DNA of 64,000 nucleotides from Anaerolineaceae bacterium (GCA_030653365.1 JAURZL010000013.1:124001-188000); one strand, 5' to 3'; positions 37,486 through 47,817 are shown, numbered from the stretch's first letter. Made by a program: numbers and translations. The notes: a model not told the origin generated them from the letters alone.

Positions 37486-39897
37486 TTATGTGTAAATCAA
37501 TGCTTCACGGACACTGATTTGAGTTGCTCTTTTTGCAGGAGCAATTGAAGCCAGAATAGCAATAACAATGATTGTTATTAACCAGATTCCTAATGATGGG
37601 TAATGGAATGCAAAATCCAGATCCACTTCCAGCATCGTTCTTCCCAGGCTGCGAGCTAATGGTTGTGCGAGGATAAACGCCAATGGGGTAGCGATCATAA
37701 AACTAATAATTCCTTGTATAATGCCTTCCATGATGAACATTTTCATAATTGTTGCAGATCGTGCTCCGATGGAACGTAATACGCCAATTTCACGGGTTCT
37801 TTCAACCACGCTGATACCCAATGATCCAGCTAATCCGATTCCTCCAACAGTAGCTGTTAACATTGCGAGGCTGAGCAACATGGAGATAAGAGAGGCAAAT
37901 TGATTATCAGCATACACACGCTGATCGAGTCGAGCGGTAGTCGTGTAAAAATCGATTGCGTATCCAGCTTCTTCGTAGCGGGTTTTCAGATCTTCCGAGA
38001 ATTTGGTCTCTTCATCCAGATTGGCTATCTCGCCTTTCACTAACACCTGGCTACCCTGGCCATCCTGGTTAGTGCTGGAGTGTACCGCAGCAAGTGGGGC
38101 ATAAATGGGTTCGACAACGAATCCACTCCCGTAAATTACGCGGTAAAGTCCAATGACCTCCCATTCAACAGCACCTAACTCTCCAAGATCGAGGGTAACA
38201 TTGTCTCCTACCGAAATCCTATTTTTATCTGCAGTTTCCTGGCTGATTACAATCACACGCTCGTCGTTCGGTTCCAACCAACGACCTGTGACAATAATTG
38301 GTTTGTACATTTTGGTTTCGGATGGGATACCCAACAATTGTGCCCCCAGGCCGGCAGAATCCTGTAAGCGTTCACCTGACCTAAGAATGGTCGCATTGCG
38401 GCTGTACCACATCTCAGTTGATTGAACACCTGGAGCCTGGTTTGTAATTTTAAGGACACTTGAAATATCCTGGTTGTTGGTGAATCCAATTCTTACGTCA
38501 TATCCCTGTCTTGCCATTTCGTTATCCAGGGTAAGATTTGTTGAAGCAATCAAAGCCATGATGACTAAAAACATGATCCCAGCAGTAGTAAGAACCAATA
38601 ACGTTAATACTAATCGTCCCTTCCGACGAAATAAATTTCCTAATGAAGCAGCATAAATTGTTGATAGGAATCGCGATCCAACTCGATCAACAAGACGATC
38701 CACTTTACTGTTACCGAAATCCCCACCTAACCCATAGGTCGAAATTGCTTCCCTAACACTGATTCCAGCACCTTTTAAGACAGGCCATAAAGCTGCCAGC
38801 ATAGGAGCTAAAAGCGCACTGCCGATTTGGAATAGGATTGCTCTTTGAGAAACCTGAAAAACAGGATAATCAATATTAAATAAATTTAAAAACCAGCGAC
38901 TCATGAAATAAGAAAAAGCAGAGCTGGATGGTAATGCGATCAGAAGAGCTAAAAATCCATATATTAATACACCACTTAAATACACTCGGATGATTGTTGC
39001 TCGCCGTCCCCCAATCGATTTTATTATGCCTATCTGATCTGTTTGCTGGGTGATTAGTGCAGTGAATGTATTTAACACCAGAACAATACTCATAAATAAT
39101 GAGACGACTGCCATAATTTGTAATACCAGGGTAATTCCCTCTACAAACATTCTGCCCCAATGACGATCTGGCTCCTGGTATAGACTGACAAGGACCCCAT
39201 AACCTTTGTTAGCCAGTTGCGATCTGATCTCACCAGCGATTTGTTGTGAATATTCCAGGCTATAAGGTTCCACCTGCACTAATAATTGGCCATAATAACC
39301 TGAAGGAATACCAAATTCTTCTAATCCAGCTGAATCAGTAAAAAAATGTGCCTGTCCACCAAAAGGTGGTGGCTGTACAAATGGATGCCTGATTAACCCA
39401 TTAATTTCTAATTCTTTTTCTTTCCCCTGCACTTGAAAAATGACTGAATCACTAATTTCAGGACCAAAATATTGACTGGAAAGTCGTTCGATACCAATCT
39501 TCCCTTGTGATGGCCAGTTTCCTTCTTTTAGAACGACAATATCATAAGTCTGGACATCGTAATTACTGCGTTGAACCAATGTGCCTAATTCCCAGGCGTC
39601 ATCTGGATCGATTTTATATCGGATTGATATTTGATTGACAGGATCGATATCAATAATACCTGTAATCTCTTTGAGATTATCAACAACTTCTTCTGATATC
39701 CCAGTTCGTAAAATTATATTGATATGAGAAGGAGATACTTCCTGATGGGCTTTGTCCATTCGGGTGAGAAGTTGATCTACCATTCCAAATATTGCCCCGA
39801 CCGCAAAAACACCGGCTGCAATACTCAAGATCGCCAGACTGGTGCGACCTTTGTTATGCCATAAATCGAACCAGACTTTTCTCCAGATGACACTCAT
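37486..39897 (-). CDS. FtsX/MacB-like ABC transporter permease
   Basis: 803 residues with the duplicated layout of LolCE/MacB-type permeases. An N-terminal helix (about 17-35) is followed by an extracytoplasmic MacB-like domain (about 40-245), three helices (FtsX domain, about 255-375), then a second helix/domain/FtsX unit (about 435-803) with ERTREIGVLRSIGARSATI. These proteins do not import; they work as mechanotransmitters or exporters of lipids, lipoproteins or peptides. The ATPase gene lies 10 bases upstream in the same transcript. In this operon it follows carotenoid genes, so a lipid-like cargo is conceivable but unproven. Confidence 0.88.
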   Translation of the reverse strand: MSVIWRKVWFDLWHNKGRTSLAILSIAAGVFAVGAIFGMVDQLLTRMDKAHQEVSPSHINIILRTGISEEVVDNLKEITGIIDIDPVNQISIRYKIDPDDAWELGTLVQRSNYDVQTYDIVVLKEGNWPSQGKIGIERLSSQYFGPEISDSVIFQVQGKEKELEINGLIRHPFVQPPPFGGQAHFFTDSAGLEEFGIPSGYYGQLLVQVEPYSLEYSQQIAGEIRSQLANKGYGVLVSLYQEPDRHWGRMFVEGITLVLQIMAVVSLFMSIVLVLNTFTALITQQTDQIGIIKSIGGRRATIIRVYLSGVLIYGFLALLIALPSSSAFSYFMSRWFLNLFNIDYPVFQVSQRAILFQIGSALLAPMLAALWPVLKGAGISVREAISTYGLGGDFGNSKVDRLVDRVGSRFLSTIYAASLGNLFRRKGRLVLTLLVLTTAGIMFLVIMALIASTNLTLDNEMARQGYDVRIGFTNNQDISSVLKITNQAPGVQSTEMWYSRNATILRSGERLQDSAGLGAQLLGIPSETKMYKPIIVTGRWLEPNDERVIVISQETADKNRISVGDNVTLDLGELGAVEWEVIGLYRVIYGSGFVVEPIYAPLAAVHSSTNQDGQGSQVLVKGEIANLDEETKFSEDLKTRYEEAGYAIDFYTTTARLDQRVYADNQFASLISMLLSLAMLTATVGGIGLAGSLGISVVERTREIGVLRSIGARSATIMKMFIMEGIIQGIISFMIATPLAFILAQPLARSLGRTMLEVDLDFAFHYPSLGIWLITIIVIAILASIAPAKRATQISVREALIYT

Positions 39898-39907
39898 AGA
39901 TCAACCT

Positions 39908-40648
39908 TTAGCTGCAGGTTCCATCATAAGCGATCAAACCATTTATGATCTCTATCCTACGTGAAGCACGACATGCCAAATCTTCGTTATGGGTAACCAT
40001 CGCAACTGTTTTCCCTTGATTGGAGAGTGTCAGAAATAATTCAAAGACTTCTTCGGATGTTTTTGCATCCAGGTTACCAGTTGGTTCATCTGCAACAATC
40101 AATGGAGGATCATTGGCTAAAGCACGAGCAATTGCAGCTCGTTGTTGTTGACCTCCGGAGACAAGACCAGGTAATTTAGGCATTTGATCTTCAAGCCCTA
40201 CCATTTCTAAGAGGTATTTAGCACGCTCGCGCCTTTCTTTTGGCTTGAGTTCGCCAATAAAATCCATTGGTAAAATAACATTTTGTAATAAACTTAATGC
40301 GGGTAATAATTGAAAAAATTGAAAAACGATTCCTAGATTTTTTCCTCGCCAACCTGATAACTGATCTTCATTTAATTTTTTCAAATTTTGACCATTTACA
40401 AAAACATCTCCTGATGTAGGACGGTCAATTCCGGTGATCATATTGAGTAAAGTTGATTTTCCATTTCCGGATGGTCCAACAATTGCGGCAAACTCTCCGG
40501 CTTCTAACGTCAATGAAATCCCTTTCAAAACAGGAATGGTTTGTCCTGCCAGTTCAAAATTCTTGGTAATGTCTGTTATTTGGACAATTTTCTGATTGGA
40601 TTTAGCATTAATTGAAGAATTATTGGGTTTAAGTGGATCCTGGATCAT
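39908..40648 (-). CDS. ABC transporter ATP-binding protein, MacB/LolD type
   Basis: 246 residues. Walker [11 protein letters not shown]-loop in [15 protein letters not shown], signature [11 protein letters not shown] and Walker [13 protein letters not shown] are all intact. The FQxFxLLP pattern and size match the LolD/MacB/FtsE group that pairs with FtsX-type permeases. Its ATG overlaps the stop of the carotenoid oxygenase gene by four bases (ATGA), so the two are translationally coupled. Confidence 0.92.
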   Translation of the reverse strand: MIQDPLKPNNSSINAKSNQKIVQITDITKNFELAGQTIPVLKGISLTLEAGEFAAIVGPSGNGKSTLLNMITGIDRPTSGDVFVNGQNLKKLNEDQLSGWRGKNLGIVFQFFQLLPALSLLQNVILPMDFIGELKPKERRERAKYLLEMVGLEDQMPKLPGLVSGGQQQRAAIARALANDPPLIVADEPTGNLDAKTSEEVFELFLTLSNQGKTVAMVTHNEDLACRASRRIEIINGLIAYDGTCS

Positions 40649-42081
40649 AATAATTCGCTCTTTTCATGATTTTCCGGAAAATATGCACCATGATATCCAA
40701 ACAGAATTGGTTGCGGAATACTTACACGGGCGATTTCGTTGAATGAACTTGCATCCAATACCAACAAGAAAGAAGAACCTGCCCTTTCATCGAGAACAAC
40801 TGAAAGAATTACACCATCGTCCTCATTTGCTCTTCCGGGTCTGCCAACAAATATTGGCTCTCCTGGATAACATCCAAATTCGAACCAGAATAGATCTTTT
40901 TTATGTTTGATATCAACCTTCAAAATCTGGTTATAAAACCCCAGATTTTTTTCTTTATTAACACTGACCGAATATACATAACGATAATCAGGATTTGTAT
41001 TTAATCTGGCATAATCGAAATTAGGTAATTCCATGCAGGAATCGGAAATTGTTTCATAAGAAACAGTTTTACCTTTTAATGGTATCCTGTATCGCCTCAA
41101 ATTACCTGACGGTAACTGATTTAAATTGGATTGCATCCGTTGGAGGTAATAGGATTGAATAATACTGGCGTCACTATAAGCAGCCAGGTCAACAATTAAC
41201 TCATCTCCCTGTTCAAAAGCATTAATATGGTGAAATGCAAAAAATGGATCGCTTTCAAATCGGCTAACTAATTCACCGGTATGTCGGTTGATCACCCAAA
41301 ATGGGGTTCCTCGTTCAGGTTTCCATTTGAAATTTTCGATATATGGTTTTAACCATAATAATAATGCCAATGGATTTACAACCAGAGGGAATTCTGTGAG
41401 AATAAAATAATTCTTCGACATCCCGAAACTGTGCAAATAAGAAGGGGAGTTAACTGGTAAGGAAGACAACTTGGTGGGGGGGGTATTGCCTACTATTTGA
41501 TGAATATTGTAATGACTGACACGATGGTAGCGGGTAACCAGGTTATATACTGTGTCATATTCAAAATCAAACTGAGGATGAACGGTTGTCATCTGGCCTA
41601 CTAAACGATCTTCATAATTGAAAACACCGACAGATTCAAGTGTATCCGGATCAAATTCAACCTGGATTGGCGTTTCTGCTAATGCCATATATCGTTGAGC
41701 AATTTTGGCAATACTGACTTTGGCACTATCGGTAATTTTTGGTGAAAAAACTGTCATTATTCTGCTGAATAAAGATCGGCAGGGGTCGGTTGCAAATTCA
41801 GAGTAGGAAATCTGATTGGTTGCTTTTGCTTCACGATAGGCTTTGGTGTTTAAGTATTTATTTGCGTAGGATACATTGCCATTCTGAATGCTGAATTTAT
41901 GCAACATTGCCAGCCCATCAAACCAATGCCGGTATTGTTGTTCTCCAACTTTAAAGGTGCCAGGTCCATTACGAATTAATGTGCCTTGTAACCAACCTGG
42001 AATTATTCCTTGAATTTCAAGTTTTTCAATCTTAATTTCGTTTTCTGTGTTTCCAAATCCTAACTCATAAACTTTTGACAT
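40645..42081 (-). CDS. Carotenoid cleavage oxygenase (RPE65/CCD family)
   Basis: An iron(II)-dependent dioxygenase that cuts a carotenoid double bond to give apocarotenals. 478 residues, the normal length. The N-terminus has IIPGWLQGTLIRNGPGTFKV and HWFDGLAMLHKF. The four iron-ligand histidines can be seen in TTVHPQFDFE, SPSYLHSFGMS, FFAFHHINAFEQ and the C-terminal GYHGAYFPE. It follows crtI by five bases and overlaps the ABC ATPase gene. No lycopene cyclase is nearby, so the substrate may be acyclic. Specific cleavage position cannot be read from sequence. Confidence 0.88.
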   Translation of the reverse strand: MSKVYELGFGNTENEIKIEKLEIQGIIPGWLQGTLIRNGPGTFKVGEQQYRHWFDGLAMLHKFSIQNGNVSYANKYLNTKAYREAKATNQISYSEFATDPCRSLFSRIMTVFSPKITDSAKVSIAKIAQRYMALAETPIQVEFDPDTLESVGVFNYEDRLVGQMTTVHPQFDFEYDTVYNLVTRYHRVSHYNIHQIVGNTPPTKLSSLPVNSPSYLHSFGMSKNYFILTEFPLVVNPLALLLWLKPYIENFKWKPERGTPFWVINRHTGELVSRFESDPFFAFHHINAFEQGDELIVDLAAYSDASIIQSYYLQRMQSNLNQLPSGNLRRYRIPLKGKTVSYETISDSCMELPNFDYARLNTNPDYRYVYSVSVNKEKNLGFYNQILKVDIKHKKDLFWFEFGCYPGEPIFVGRPGRANEDDGVILSVVLDERAGSSFLLVLDASSFNEIARVSIPQPILFGYHGAYFPENHEKSELL

Positions 42082-42086
42082 GTTAT

Positions 42087-43571
42087 TTACTTTCTAATAA
42101 TGTCTTCAATTAAATTAGTAGCAATTTTCCCTGATGCAAGCACAGCCGGAACACCTGCTCCGGGATGTGTGCCTGCACCCACAAAAAAAAGATCCTCCAA
42201 CTCTTCCGATTTATTATGTGGTCGAAACCATGCAGATTGCAATAAGGTAGGTTTCACGGAAAATGCTGCCCCACGATAACTATTGAGAATGTTTTGAAAA
42301 TGGGGAGGATCAATGTAGTGCTCGGCAACCAGGTTGGCTTTGAGATCTGGTAAATAATGTTCTTCCAGGTAATCTCTAATCCGATCTCTATAAATTGGTG
42401 CCATTTTCTCCCAATCTGTACCTGAATCAAGTGTGGGAACTGGGGATAACACATAAAACGACTCACAGCCTTCTGGTGCTATGGAAGGATCCGTTTTTGA
42501 AGGCATATGCAAATACAAAGAAAAATCATCCGGTAGTATGTGTTTGTTGAATATATCGCTCAATAGTTCTCGATAGCGTTCATTAACGATTATATTATGA
42601 TGTTGAAATGAACTGGTATCATATTTCTTTTTGGTACCAAAATACCAGACAAATAAAGACATACTGTATTTCATCCGGTCAATATGGCCATTTGTATACT
42701 TCTTCTTTTTCAAGTTAGGCAGTAAATAACGGTAAGTGAAGGCAACGTCACCATTACTGATGACAACATCAGCATTGTGTTCAGCTCCGTTTTTCAGGCG
42801 AATACCACTGGCACGTTTTCCATCAGTAAGGATTTCTTCAACTTCGGAATTGAAATGAACAACACCACCCAGATCAGAAAAAAGCTTGCCAAGTCCATTA
42901 ACAATTGCCCCTGTGCCGCCAATAGCGTAATGAACTCCCCATTTTTTTTCGAATTGAACGATCAGCGTAAAAATAGATGGTGTGTCAAATGGGTTTCCAC
43001 CAATTAGAAGGGGATGGAATGAAAAGACTCGTTTAAGGAATGGATGCGAAATAAATCGTGAAGCAAAACTATAGGTTCCACCAAATGCTTGTAAGCGAAT
43101 GACATCTGGAATAATCTTAACCATATCAATAAATTTTATAAACGGACGGTCTGTAAATGGGTGAAATTTTTCAAATATTTTTCTTGTTTGATTCGAAAAT
43201 TTTTGATACCCGGATTTATCATTGGGGTTCCAACGGTCAATTTCTGACAATGTATCTTCGATTTTGTGAAAATAATCAAAATATTTTCCATTGTGATCAA
43301 AAATTCTGTAGAAGGGATCCAAAGGGACTAATTTGAAATAATCATCACGCTGTTTTCCGGCTAAATCAAATAGTTCATCGAACATGTAAGGTGCTGTGAT
43401 AACAGTTGGGCCACCATCAAACTTGAACCCATTTACTTCATATTGATAAGCGCGTCCACCTAATTTGTCGCGTTTTTCAAATATTTCCACCTGATGACCA
43501 TTTGCAGCAAGGCGAATGGCAGCCCCAAGCCCACCAAATCCACTACCTATTACAATTATTTTTTTTGACAT
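42087..43571 (-). CDS. crtI: Phytoene desaturase/carotenoid isomerooxidoreductase
   Basis: An FAD-dependent membrane-associated enzyme that introduces double bonds into phytoene. 494 residues. N-terminal dinucleotide-binding [20 protein letters not shown], then [20 protein letters not shown], and the C-terminal bacterial desaturase signature [20 protein letters not shown]. Located 45 bases after crtB and directly before the carotenoid oxygenase. Whether it makes neurosporene, lycopene or another product is not evident. Confidence 0.93.
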   Translation of the reverse strand: MSKKIIVIGSGFGGLGAAIRLAANGHQVEIFEKRDKLGGRAYQYEVNGFKFDGGPTVITAPYMFDELFDLAGKQRDDYFKLVPLDPFYRIFDHNGKYFDYFHKIEDTLSEIDRWNPNDKSGYQKFSNQTRKIFEKFHPFTDRPFIKFIDMVKIIPDVIRLQAFGGTYSFASRFISHPFLKRVFSFHPLLIGGNPFDTPSIFTLIVQFEKKWGVHYAIGGTGAIVNGLGKLFSDLGGVVHFNSEVEEILTDGKRASGIRLKNGAEHNADVVISNGDVAFTYRYLLPNLKKKKYTNGHIDRMKYSMSLFVWYFGTKKKYDTSSFQHHNIIVNERYRELLSDIFNKHILPDDFSLYLHMPSKTDPSIAPEGCESFYVLSPVPTLDSGTDWEKMAPIYRDRIRDYLEEHYLPDLKANLVAEHYIDPPHFQNILNSYRGAAFSVKPTLLQSAWFRPHNKSEELEDLFFVGAGTHPGAGVPAVLASGKIATNLIEDIIRK

Positions 43572-43616
43572 TTTTCCCTCGCCAGTTTTATTTTATTATT
43601 AATTCTCAGATTGTGA

Positions 43617-44570
43617 TTAATTGAAGCGCGTTGTAATGGATCGAAACCATATTGATGGAAGTTTCTGGATTTTTTTGATTTTTTTAACAGATGCCCTTTT
43701 ATGAAAAACATCATAATCATTGGATTCAATTTCATCGAGAATAGCCCGATACAATTCTGCAGCAGCACCAATTGCAAATCGCCCATCACCATTTAACAAT
43801 GCGATTCCCGGAATAGATTCAGCATATAATCGGCGGTTTCGTTCAATCTGAAAGCGCATAAAATCACGCCATTTTTCAGTTACTACACCCCTTTCAATAT
43901 CTTCTTCAGATAAACCAAATGCATCAAGTTCATCTTTCGGTAAATATAATCGGTTTATCTGCCAGTCTTCACCAATATCACGTAAAATATTAGTCAGTTG
44001 TAACGCTACACCCAAACGAATAGCGTAAGGAAATGCTTTCTCCCCTTTGAACCCAACAATGAACATGGACATTAACCCGACAGTACAAGCGACTCCATAA
44101 CAATATTCAGCCAATTCTTCAAAATTGTTGTATCGGTTCTTAACCAAATCCTGCGAAACACCTTGAATGAGTTGTTCACCATAATGGATTGGAATATTGA
44201 ACTTTTTACGTGTATCTGCCCAAGCTAATGTCACTTCATCTATTTGTTCATCTAGAGATTGTAGATTTTGGTTTCGCCAAAGCTCCAGAGCAGACATAAG
44301 ATCGTGATTTCCACAATCAACCAAGTCATCACTTACTCTACAAAAAGCATACAATGCCCGGGCAGCTCGACGCTTTTTTTCAGGCAACAAAGAGGACGCC
44401 ATGTAAAACGTTTTTGAATGTTCCTTCGTTATGTTTATACAATGTTTGTATGCTAATTGTAATTTTTCTTGATCTACTATAGGCGAATGGGGAACGTTCA
44501 AAGAACGATCAATCCCTTCAAAAGCCAGATCATTTAAGGTTTTTTCCCAAGAGTATATTAACTCGCTCAT
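43617..44570 (-). CDS. crtB: Phytoene/squalene synthase
   Basis: Joins two geranylgeranyl diphosphates to phytoene. 317 residues. The substrate-binding Asp motifs are visible: YAFCRVSDDLVDCGNHD (about 91-107) and NILRDIGEDWQINRLYLP (about 194-211). First gene of the carotenoid operon. Relatives also make squalene or diapophytoene, but adjacency to crtI favours phytoene. A TTGTACAA lies 50 bases upstream. Confidence 0.92.
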   Translation of the reverse strand: MSELIYSWEKTLNDLAFEGIDRSLNVPHSPIVDQEKLQLAYKHCINITKEHSKTFYMASSLLPEKKRRAARALYAFCRVSDDLVDCGNHDLMSALELWRNQNLQSLDEQIDEVTLAWADTRKKFNIPIHYGEQLIQGVSQDLVKNRYNNFEELAEYCYGVACTVGLMSMFIVGFKGEKAFPYAIRLGVALQLTNILRDIGEDWQINRLYLPKDELDAFGLSEEDIERGVVTEKWRDFMRFQIERNRRLYAESIPGIALLNGDGRFAIGAAAELYRAILDEIESNDYDVFHKRASVKKIKKIQKLPSIWFRSITTRFN

Positions 44571-44738
44571 TGTATAATTTTACACAAAATTGTTGCCTAA
44601 CAGAAGTGTTTGTCTCGAGTTTGTACAATGTTTAGTTTTAAAGTAAAAGTTTAAAGAAAGATTTAGTAATTGGAATTGATTTTTGGAAAAAATTGTTTTT
44701 ATATCTTAAATAACATTAATAAATGAATACGGATTTGA

Positions 44739-45122
44739 TTATTCCTGATTCTGGCAATCCTCACAAATTCCAAACAAGACCAGGTGATTGGTAATTATAT
44801 TGAAATGATTCTTTTTCTCAATCGATGAGAAAAAATTGATAACTTCTTCATGTCCAATTGTTATAACACTCCCGCATTTCTGACATACCAGGTGGTGATG
44901 GTATCCATCTGTTAATAATTCATAAACAGCAGCACCAGTACCCATATCTGAAACGGAAACTTTTCCATTTTTTACAAGTCGGTCTAAAGAGCGGTATACA
45001 GTTGATGGATTAACAGCTGGTAATACTTCCCGAATCTCATTGAAAATTTGATGAGAATTAAGGTGCGCATATTTTTTGGATAATAATTTAATGATAATTT
45101 GATCAACTGAAGAAGCTCTCAT
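44739..45122 (-). CDS. Fur-family metalloregulator (Zur/Nur/PerR-like)
   Basis: 127 residues. Winged helix with NPSTVYRSLDRLVKNGKV, then a metal-binding dimerisation domain with YHHHLVCQKCG and a second CEDC pair at the C-terminus, giving the two CxxC structural zinc sites. It is transcribed divergently from a CbiM(N)QO cobalt/nickel importer, with two palindromes in between, so it probably senses nickel, cobalt or zinc and controls the importer. The exact metal cannot be assigned from sequence. Confidence 0.88.
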   Translation of the reverse strand: MRASSVDQIIIKLLSKKYAHLNSHQIFNEIREVLPAVNPSTVYRSLDRLVKNGKVSVSDMGTGAAVYELLTDGYHHHLVCQKCGSVITIGHEEVINFFSSIEKKNHFNIITNHLVLFGICEDCQNQE

Positions 45123-45146
45123 ATTAAAACCCTTAAAAGATACATC

Positions 45147-45170
45147 AAATTATCGCAACTGCGATAATTT
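45147..45170. promoter_or_regulatory. 24-base inverted repeat, candidate Fur-family operator
   Basis: AAATTATCGC (45147-45156) and GCGATAATTT (45161-45170) are exact reverse complements around a 4-base spacer. It lies 25-48 bases upstream of the Fur-family start and about 70 bases before cbiM, in the usual position for a shared metalloregulator box. Confidence 0.65.
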
Positions 45171-45183
45171 GCATTATAATGCA
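45170..45183. promoter_or_regulatory. Palindrome TGCATTATAATGCA between regulator and importer
   Basis: A perfect 14-bp palindrome that shares its first base with the 24-base repeat and abuts a TTGACT (45184-45189) that could be the -35 of cbiM. Its centre contains TATAAT on both strands, so it may also be the -10 of the divergent Fur gene. Operator and promoter roles cannot be separated here. Confidence 0.55.
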
Positions 45184-45239
45184 TTGACTAAATAATTAAT
45201 AATTTCATTATAACCTTGATTCAAAACAGGAAATTTCAT

Positions 45240-46202
45240 ATGCCATTCTTACCATTACTTTCACCAAAAACTATGCATATTCCGGATGGGTTTCTATCAG
45301 TAATTATTTCATTTATTTTCTGGGTAATGTCAATAGTAGTAATTACAATTGCATTGCGAAAAACAAATCGGGATCTCTCAGAACGGCAGGTTCCATTAAT
45401 GGGTGTGTTGGCTGCAGCCATTTTTGCTGGTCAGATGTTGAACTTCACAGTGATTGGTGGTACTTCAGGACATCTTTTAGGAGCAGCTCTGGCCACTATA
45501 TTACTTGGTCCCTGGCCTGCCATCGTTGTTATAACCTCGGTTGTTTCCATCCAGGCTTTGATTTTTCAGGATGGAGGACTTATTGTTTTAGGGGCAAACA
45601 TTTTCAATATGGCAATTATTAGTGTCCTGGTCTCTAATAGTATTTTTTCACTTACGAAGAAATTAATTGGAAGTAAAAAATGGGGTATCACTGTTTCAGG
45701 TTTTCTCGCTGCATGGGGTTCAATTTTTCTAGCCTCCTTGTCCTGTGCTCTTCAATTAGCAATCTCGGGTACCTCACCTGCGAATATCGTAATTCCTGCC
45801 ATGGCTGGCATTCATGCCGTGATTGGGATTGGTGAAGGACTCATATCAGCAGGAGCAATTATTTTTATATCAGCTGCTAGAAAAGATTTGCTTGAAGTAA
45901 ACCTAACAGGTTCAGCCAACAATAAAGGAATTCTCGTTGGGGGATCAATAATTGCAGTTATCCTAGCAATTCTTTCTCCATTCGCGTCCAGCCATCCAGA
46001 TGGACTTGAGTGGGTTGCAGAACAATCAGGTTTTCTTGGTTTTGCAAAAGATGCTTTTTATAATATTATTCCAGATTATACTTTTCCGGGTATCAATGAT
46101 CCTGCGATAGCCACGATTGTCGCGGGTATTATCGGTGTGATCATTGTACTTACAGTGGTAGTTGGTTTATCGCAATGTAAAAAACAAGCAACAATCAATT
46201 AA
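45240..46202 (+). CDS. cbiM: Energy-coupling-factor cobalt/nickel transporter, CbiM with CbiN/PDGLE-like C-terminal part
   Basis: The substrate-specific membrane component. The N-terminal core starts MHIPDGFLS at 45273; in CbiM/NikM proteins this Met-His pair binds the metal directly. I start at ATG 45240 because AGGA lies eight bases before it, which leaves an 11-residue non-hydrophobic leader; initiation at 45273 lacks a ribosome site but would expose Met-His. The core runs to about residue 225. The C-terminal part ([16 protein letters not shown], then a helix) is a PDGLE/CbiN-like module fused on. Followed by CbiQ and CbiO. Confidence 0.88.
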   Translation: MPFLPLLSPKTMHIPDGFLSVIISFIFWVMSIVVITIALRKTNRDLSERQVPLMGVLAAAIFAGQMLNFTVIGGTSGHLLGAALATILLGPWPAIVVITSVVSIQALIFQDGGLIVLGANIFNMAIISVLVSNSIFSLTKKLIGSKKWGITVSGFLAAWGSIFLASLSCALQLAISGTSPANIVIPAMAGIHAVIGIGEGLISAGAIIFISAARKDLLEVNLTGSANNKGILVGGSIIAVILAILSPFASSHPDGLEWVAEQSGFLGFAKDAFYNIIPDYTFPGINDPAIATIVAGIIGVIIVLTVVVGLSQCKKQATIN

Positions 46203-46219
46203 CTCACTCAAGAATTAAA

Positions 46220-47017
46220 TTGGAAAAACCTGAAACACCAACCAATAATAGCAAGTTTCATTTATTAAATCCATTGATGAAATTGGTGTTTACCATTGTC
46301 TTCATCGTCTTTGTCAATTTAACACCAACAAAAGCCTGGGGAGCCTTTGCTCTTTTTTTCCTTTATTTAATTGCTATAATTGCTACTGCACGTTTGAAAT
46401 TGTCTGTTATCGCAAAACGAACCTTGATTTCGCTTCCATTTATATTTGCAGTAATTCCTTTGATTTTTACTGGTAATTCTCTTTTCGAAGTTGTCCCTAT
46501 CTTTGGAAGTGAGATTTCCGTCAGCATGGAAGGCTTACAGAGATTCCTGAGCATCACTATTAAATCCATCCTATCTATTCTTGTAGCTCTCATATTGGTG
46601 TTAACCTCTCGTCCCTCAGAAATATTTTTTGCTATGGAACGATTGAGAATTCCCTCTTTATTTATTTCTATTATCAATTTAGCATACCTTTACTTATTTG
46701 TGATCCGTGATAAAGTTTTAAGAATGATACGTGCCAGAGCCAGCAGAAGTTCACATGGACTTACAAAAAAGTCCAGTGGTGGCAGTTTGTGGTGGCGGGC
46801 TAAGATTACAGGCGGCATGGCTGGGAGTATTCTCATCAGATCGATAGAACGAAGTGATCGAGTCTATGCTGCGATGATATCGCGCGGCTATAATGGTAAG
46901 GTTATTCCATCAATACAAAATTCCAAAAATATTATAAGTAGTGAATACTTCATGATGATAATAGGTATTTTCCTGGTTCTTATCATCTGGATTTATTCTT
47001 TATTGATATTGGGTTGA
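46220..47017 (+). CDS. cbiQ: Energy-coupling-factor transporter membrane protein CbiQ
   Basis: 265 residues with about five to six helices, NPLMKLVFTIVFIVFVNLTP at the start, and the coupling-helix signatures IRARASRSS (about 172) and RSIERSDRVYAAMISRGYNG, both typical of CbiQ/EcfT T-components that bind the ATPase. TTG start 17 bases after cbiM. Its stop overlaps a TTG before the cbiO ATG. Confidence 0.9.
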   Translation: MEKPETPTNNSKFHLLNPLMKLVFTIVFIVFVNLTPTKAWGAFALFFLYLIAIIATARLKLSVIAKRTLISLPFIFAVIPLIFTGNSLFEVVPIFGSEISVSMEGLQRFLSITIKSILSILVALILVLTSRPSEIFFAMERLRIPSLFISIINLAYLYLFVIRDKVLRMIRARASRSSHGLTKKSSGGSLWWRAKITGGMAGSILIRSIERSDRVYAAMISRGYNGKVIPSIQNSKNIISSEYFMMIIGIFLVLIIWIYSLLILG

Positions 47018-47025
47018 GAAAAAAC

Positions 47026-47721
47026 ATGATTGAAATTCGAAATTTAACCTTTACATACCCAGATGGGAGAAAAGCAATTGAGGGTATAAATCTAAATATA
47101 CACGCAAGTGAAAGGGTTGGCTTGATTGGCCCAAATGGAGCTGGAAAATCAACATTGCTTCTTCATCTGAATGGTATCTATTCTGGATATGGAGATCTTA
47201 AAGTTAATGGATTAGAAGTCATCAAAAAAAACCACAAGCAAATTCGTTCTATAGTAGGTATAGTATTTCAGAATCCGGATGATCAATTATTCTCTACAAC
47301 AGTTTTTGAAGATGTAGCGTATGGCCCAATATATCAAGGATTAAATATCAATATAATTCAGGAACGTGTAAATAATGCATTAATGGCTGTAAGCATGATT
47401 GACTATATTGATCGAATTCCACTCCATCTAAGCGTTGGAGAGAAAAAGCGAATTGCAATCGCTTCAGTTTTATCCATGCACCCAGAAATTTTAGTATTAG
47501 ATGAGCCCTCTGCCGGATTAGATCCAAGATCAAGACGTGAATTAATGGAATTACTTTATGATCTACCACAGACAATGGTAATCGCTTCTCATGATCTAGA
47601 TTTGGTAAATAAGCTGACGGATCGATCAATTATTCTTTATGGTGGAAAAATTGTGGCTGATGGGCAAACAAAGGAAATATTATCAAATCTTTCTTTATTA
47701 GATAAGTATGAATTACTTTAA
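47026..47721 (+). CDS. cbiO: Energy-coupling-factor transporter ATP-binding protein CbiO
   Basis: 231 residues from ATG 47026 (MIEIRNLTFTYPDGRKAI). Walker A IGPNGAGKST, Q-loop VGIVFQNPDDQLF, signature LSVGEKKRIAIA and Walker B ILVLDEPSAGLD are intact; FQNPDDQ is typical of ECF ATPases. An in-frame TTG at 47014 overlaps the cbiQ stop, but ATG has the better N-terminus. One ATPase gene for the module, as usual for Cbi/Nik systems. Confidence 0.92.
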   Translation: MIEIRNLTFTYPDGRKAIEGINLNIHASERVGLIGPNGAGKSTLLLHLNGIYSGYGDLKVNGLEVIKKNHKQIRSIVGIVFQNPDDQLFSTTVFEDVAYGPIYQGLNINIIQERVNNALMAVSMIDYIDRIPLHLSVGEKKRIAIASVLSMHPEILVLDEPSAGLDPRSRRELMELLYDLPQTMVIASHDLDLVNKLTDRSIILYGGKIVADGQTKEILSNLSLLDKYELL

Positions 47722-47817
47722 AAAAAAATTAAAGCACAAATTCAGGATTTTCCTAATGTTAATTTTTCATCAAGCTGGGTGGAGGAAGATGAATGAATTA
47801 AGAAATAAATAATTAAA

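Noticed and set aside
44621..44628. TTGTACAA upstream of crtB as a light/B12 (CarH/LitR-type) operator
   Set aside because: Only one or two partial half-sites fit, and no MerR-type regulator gene is present in the window.
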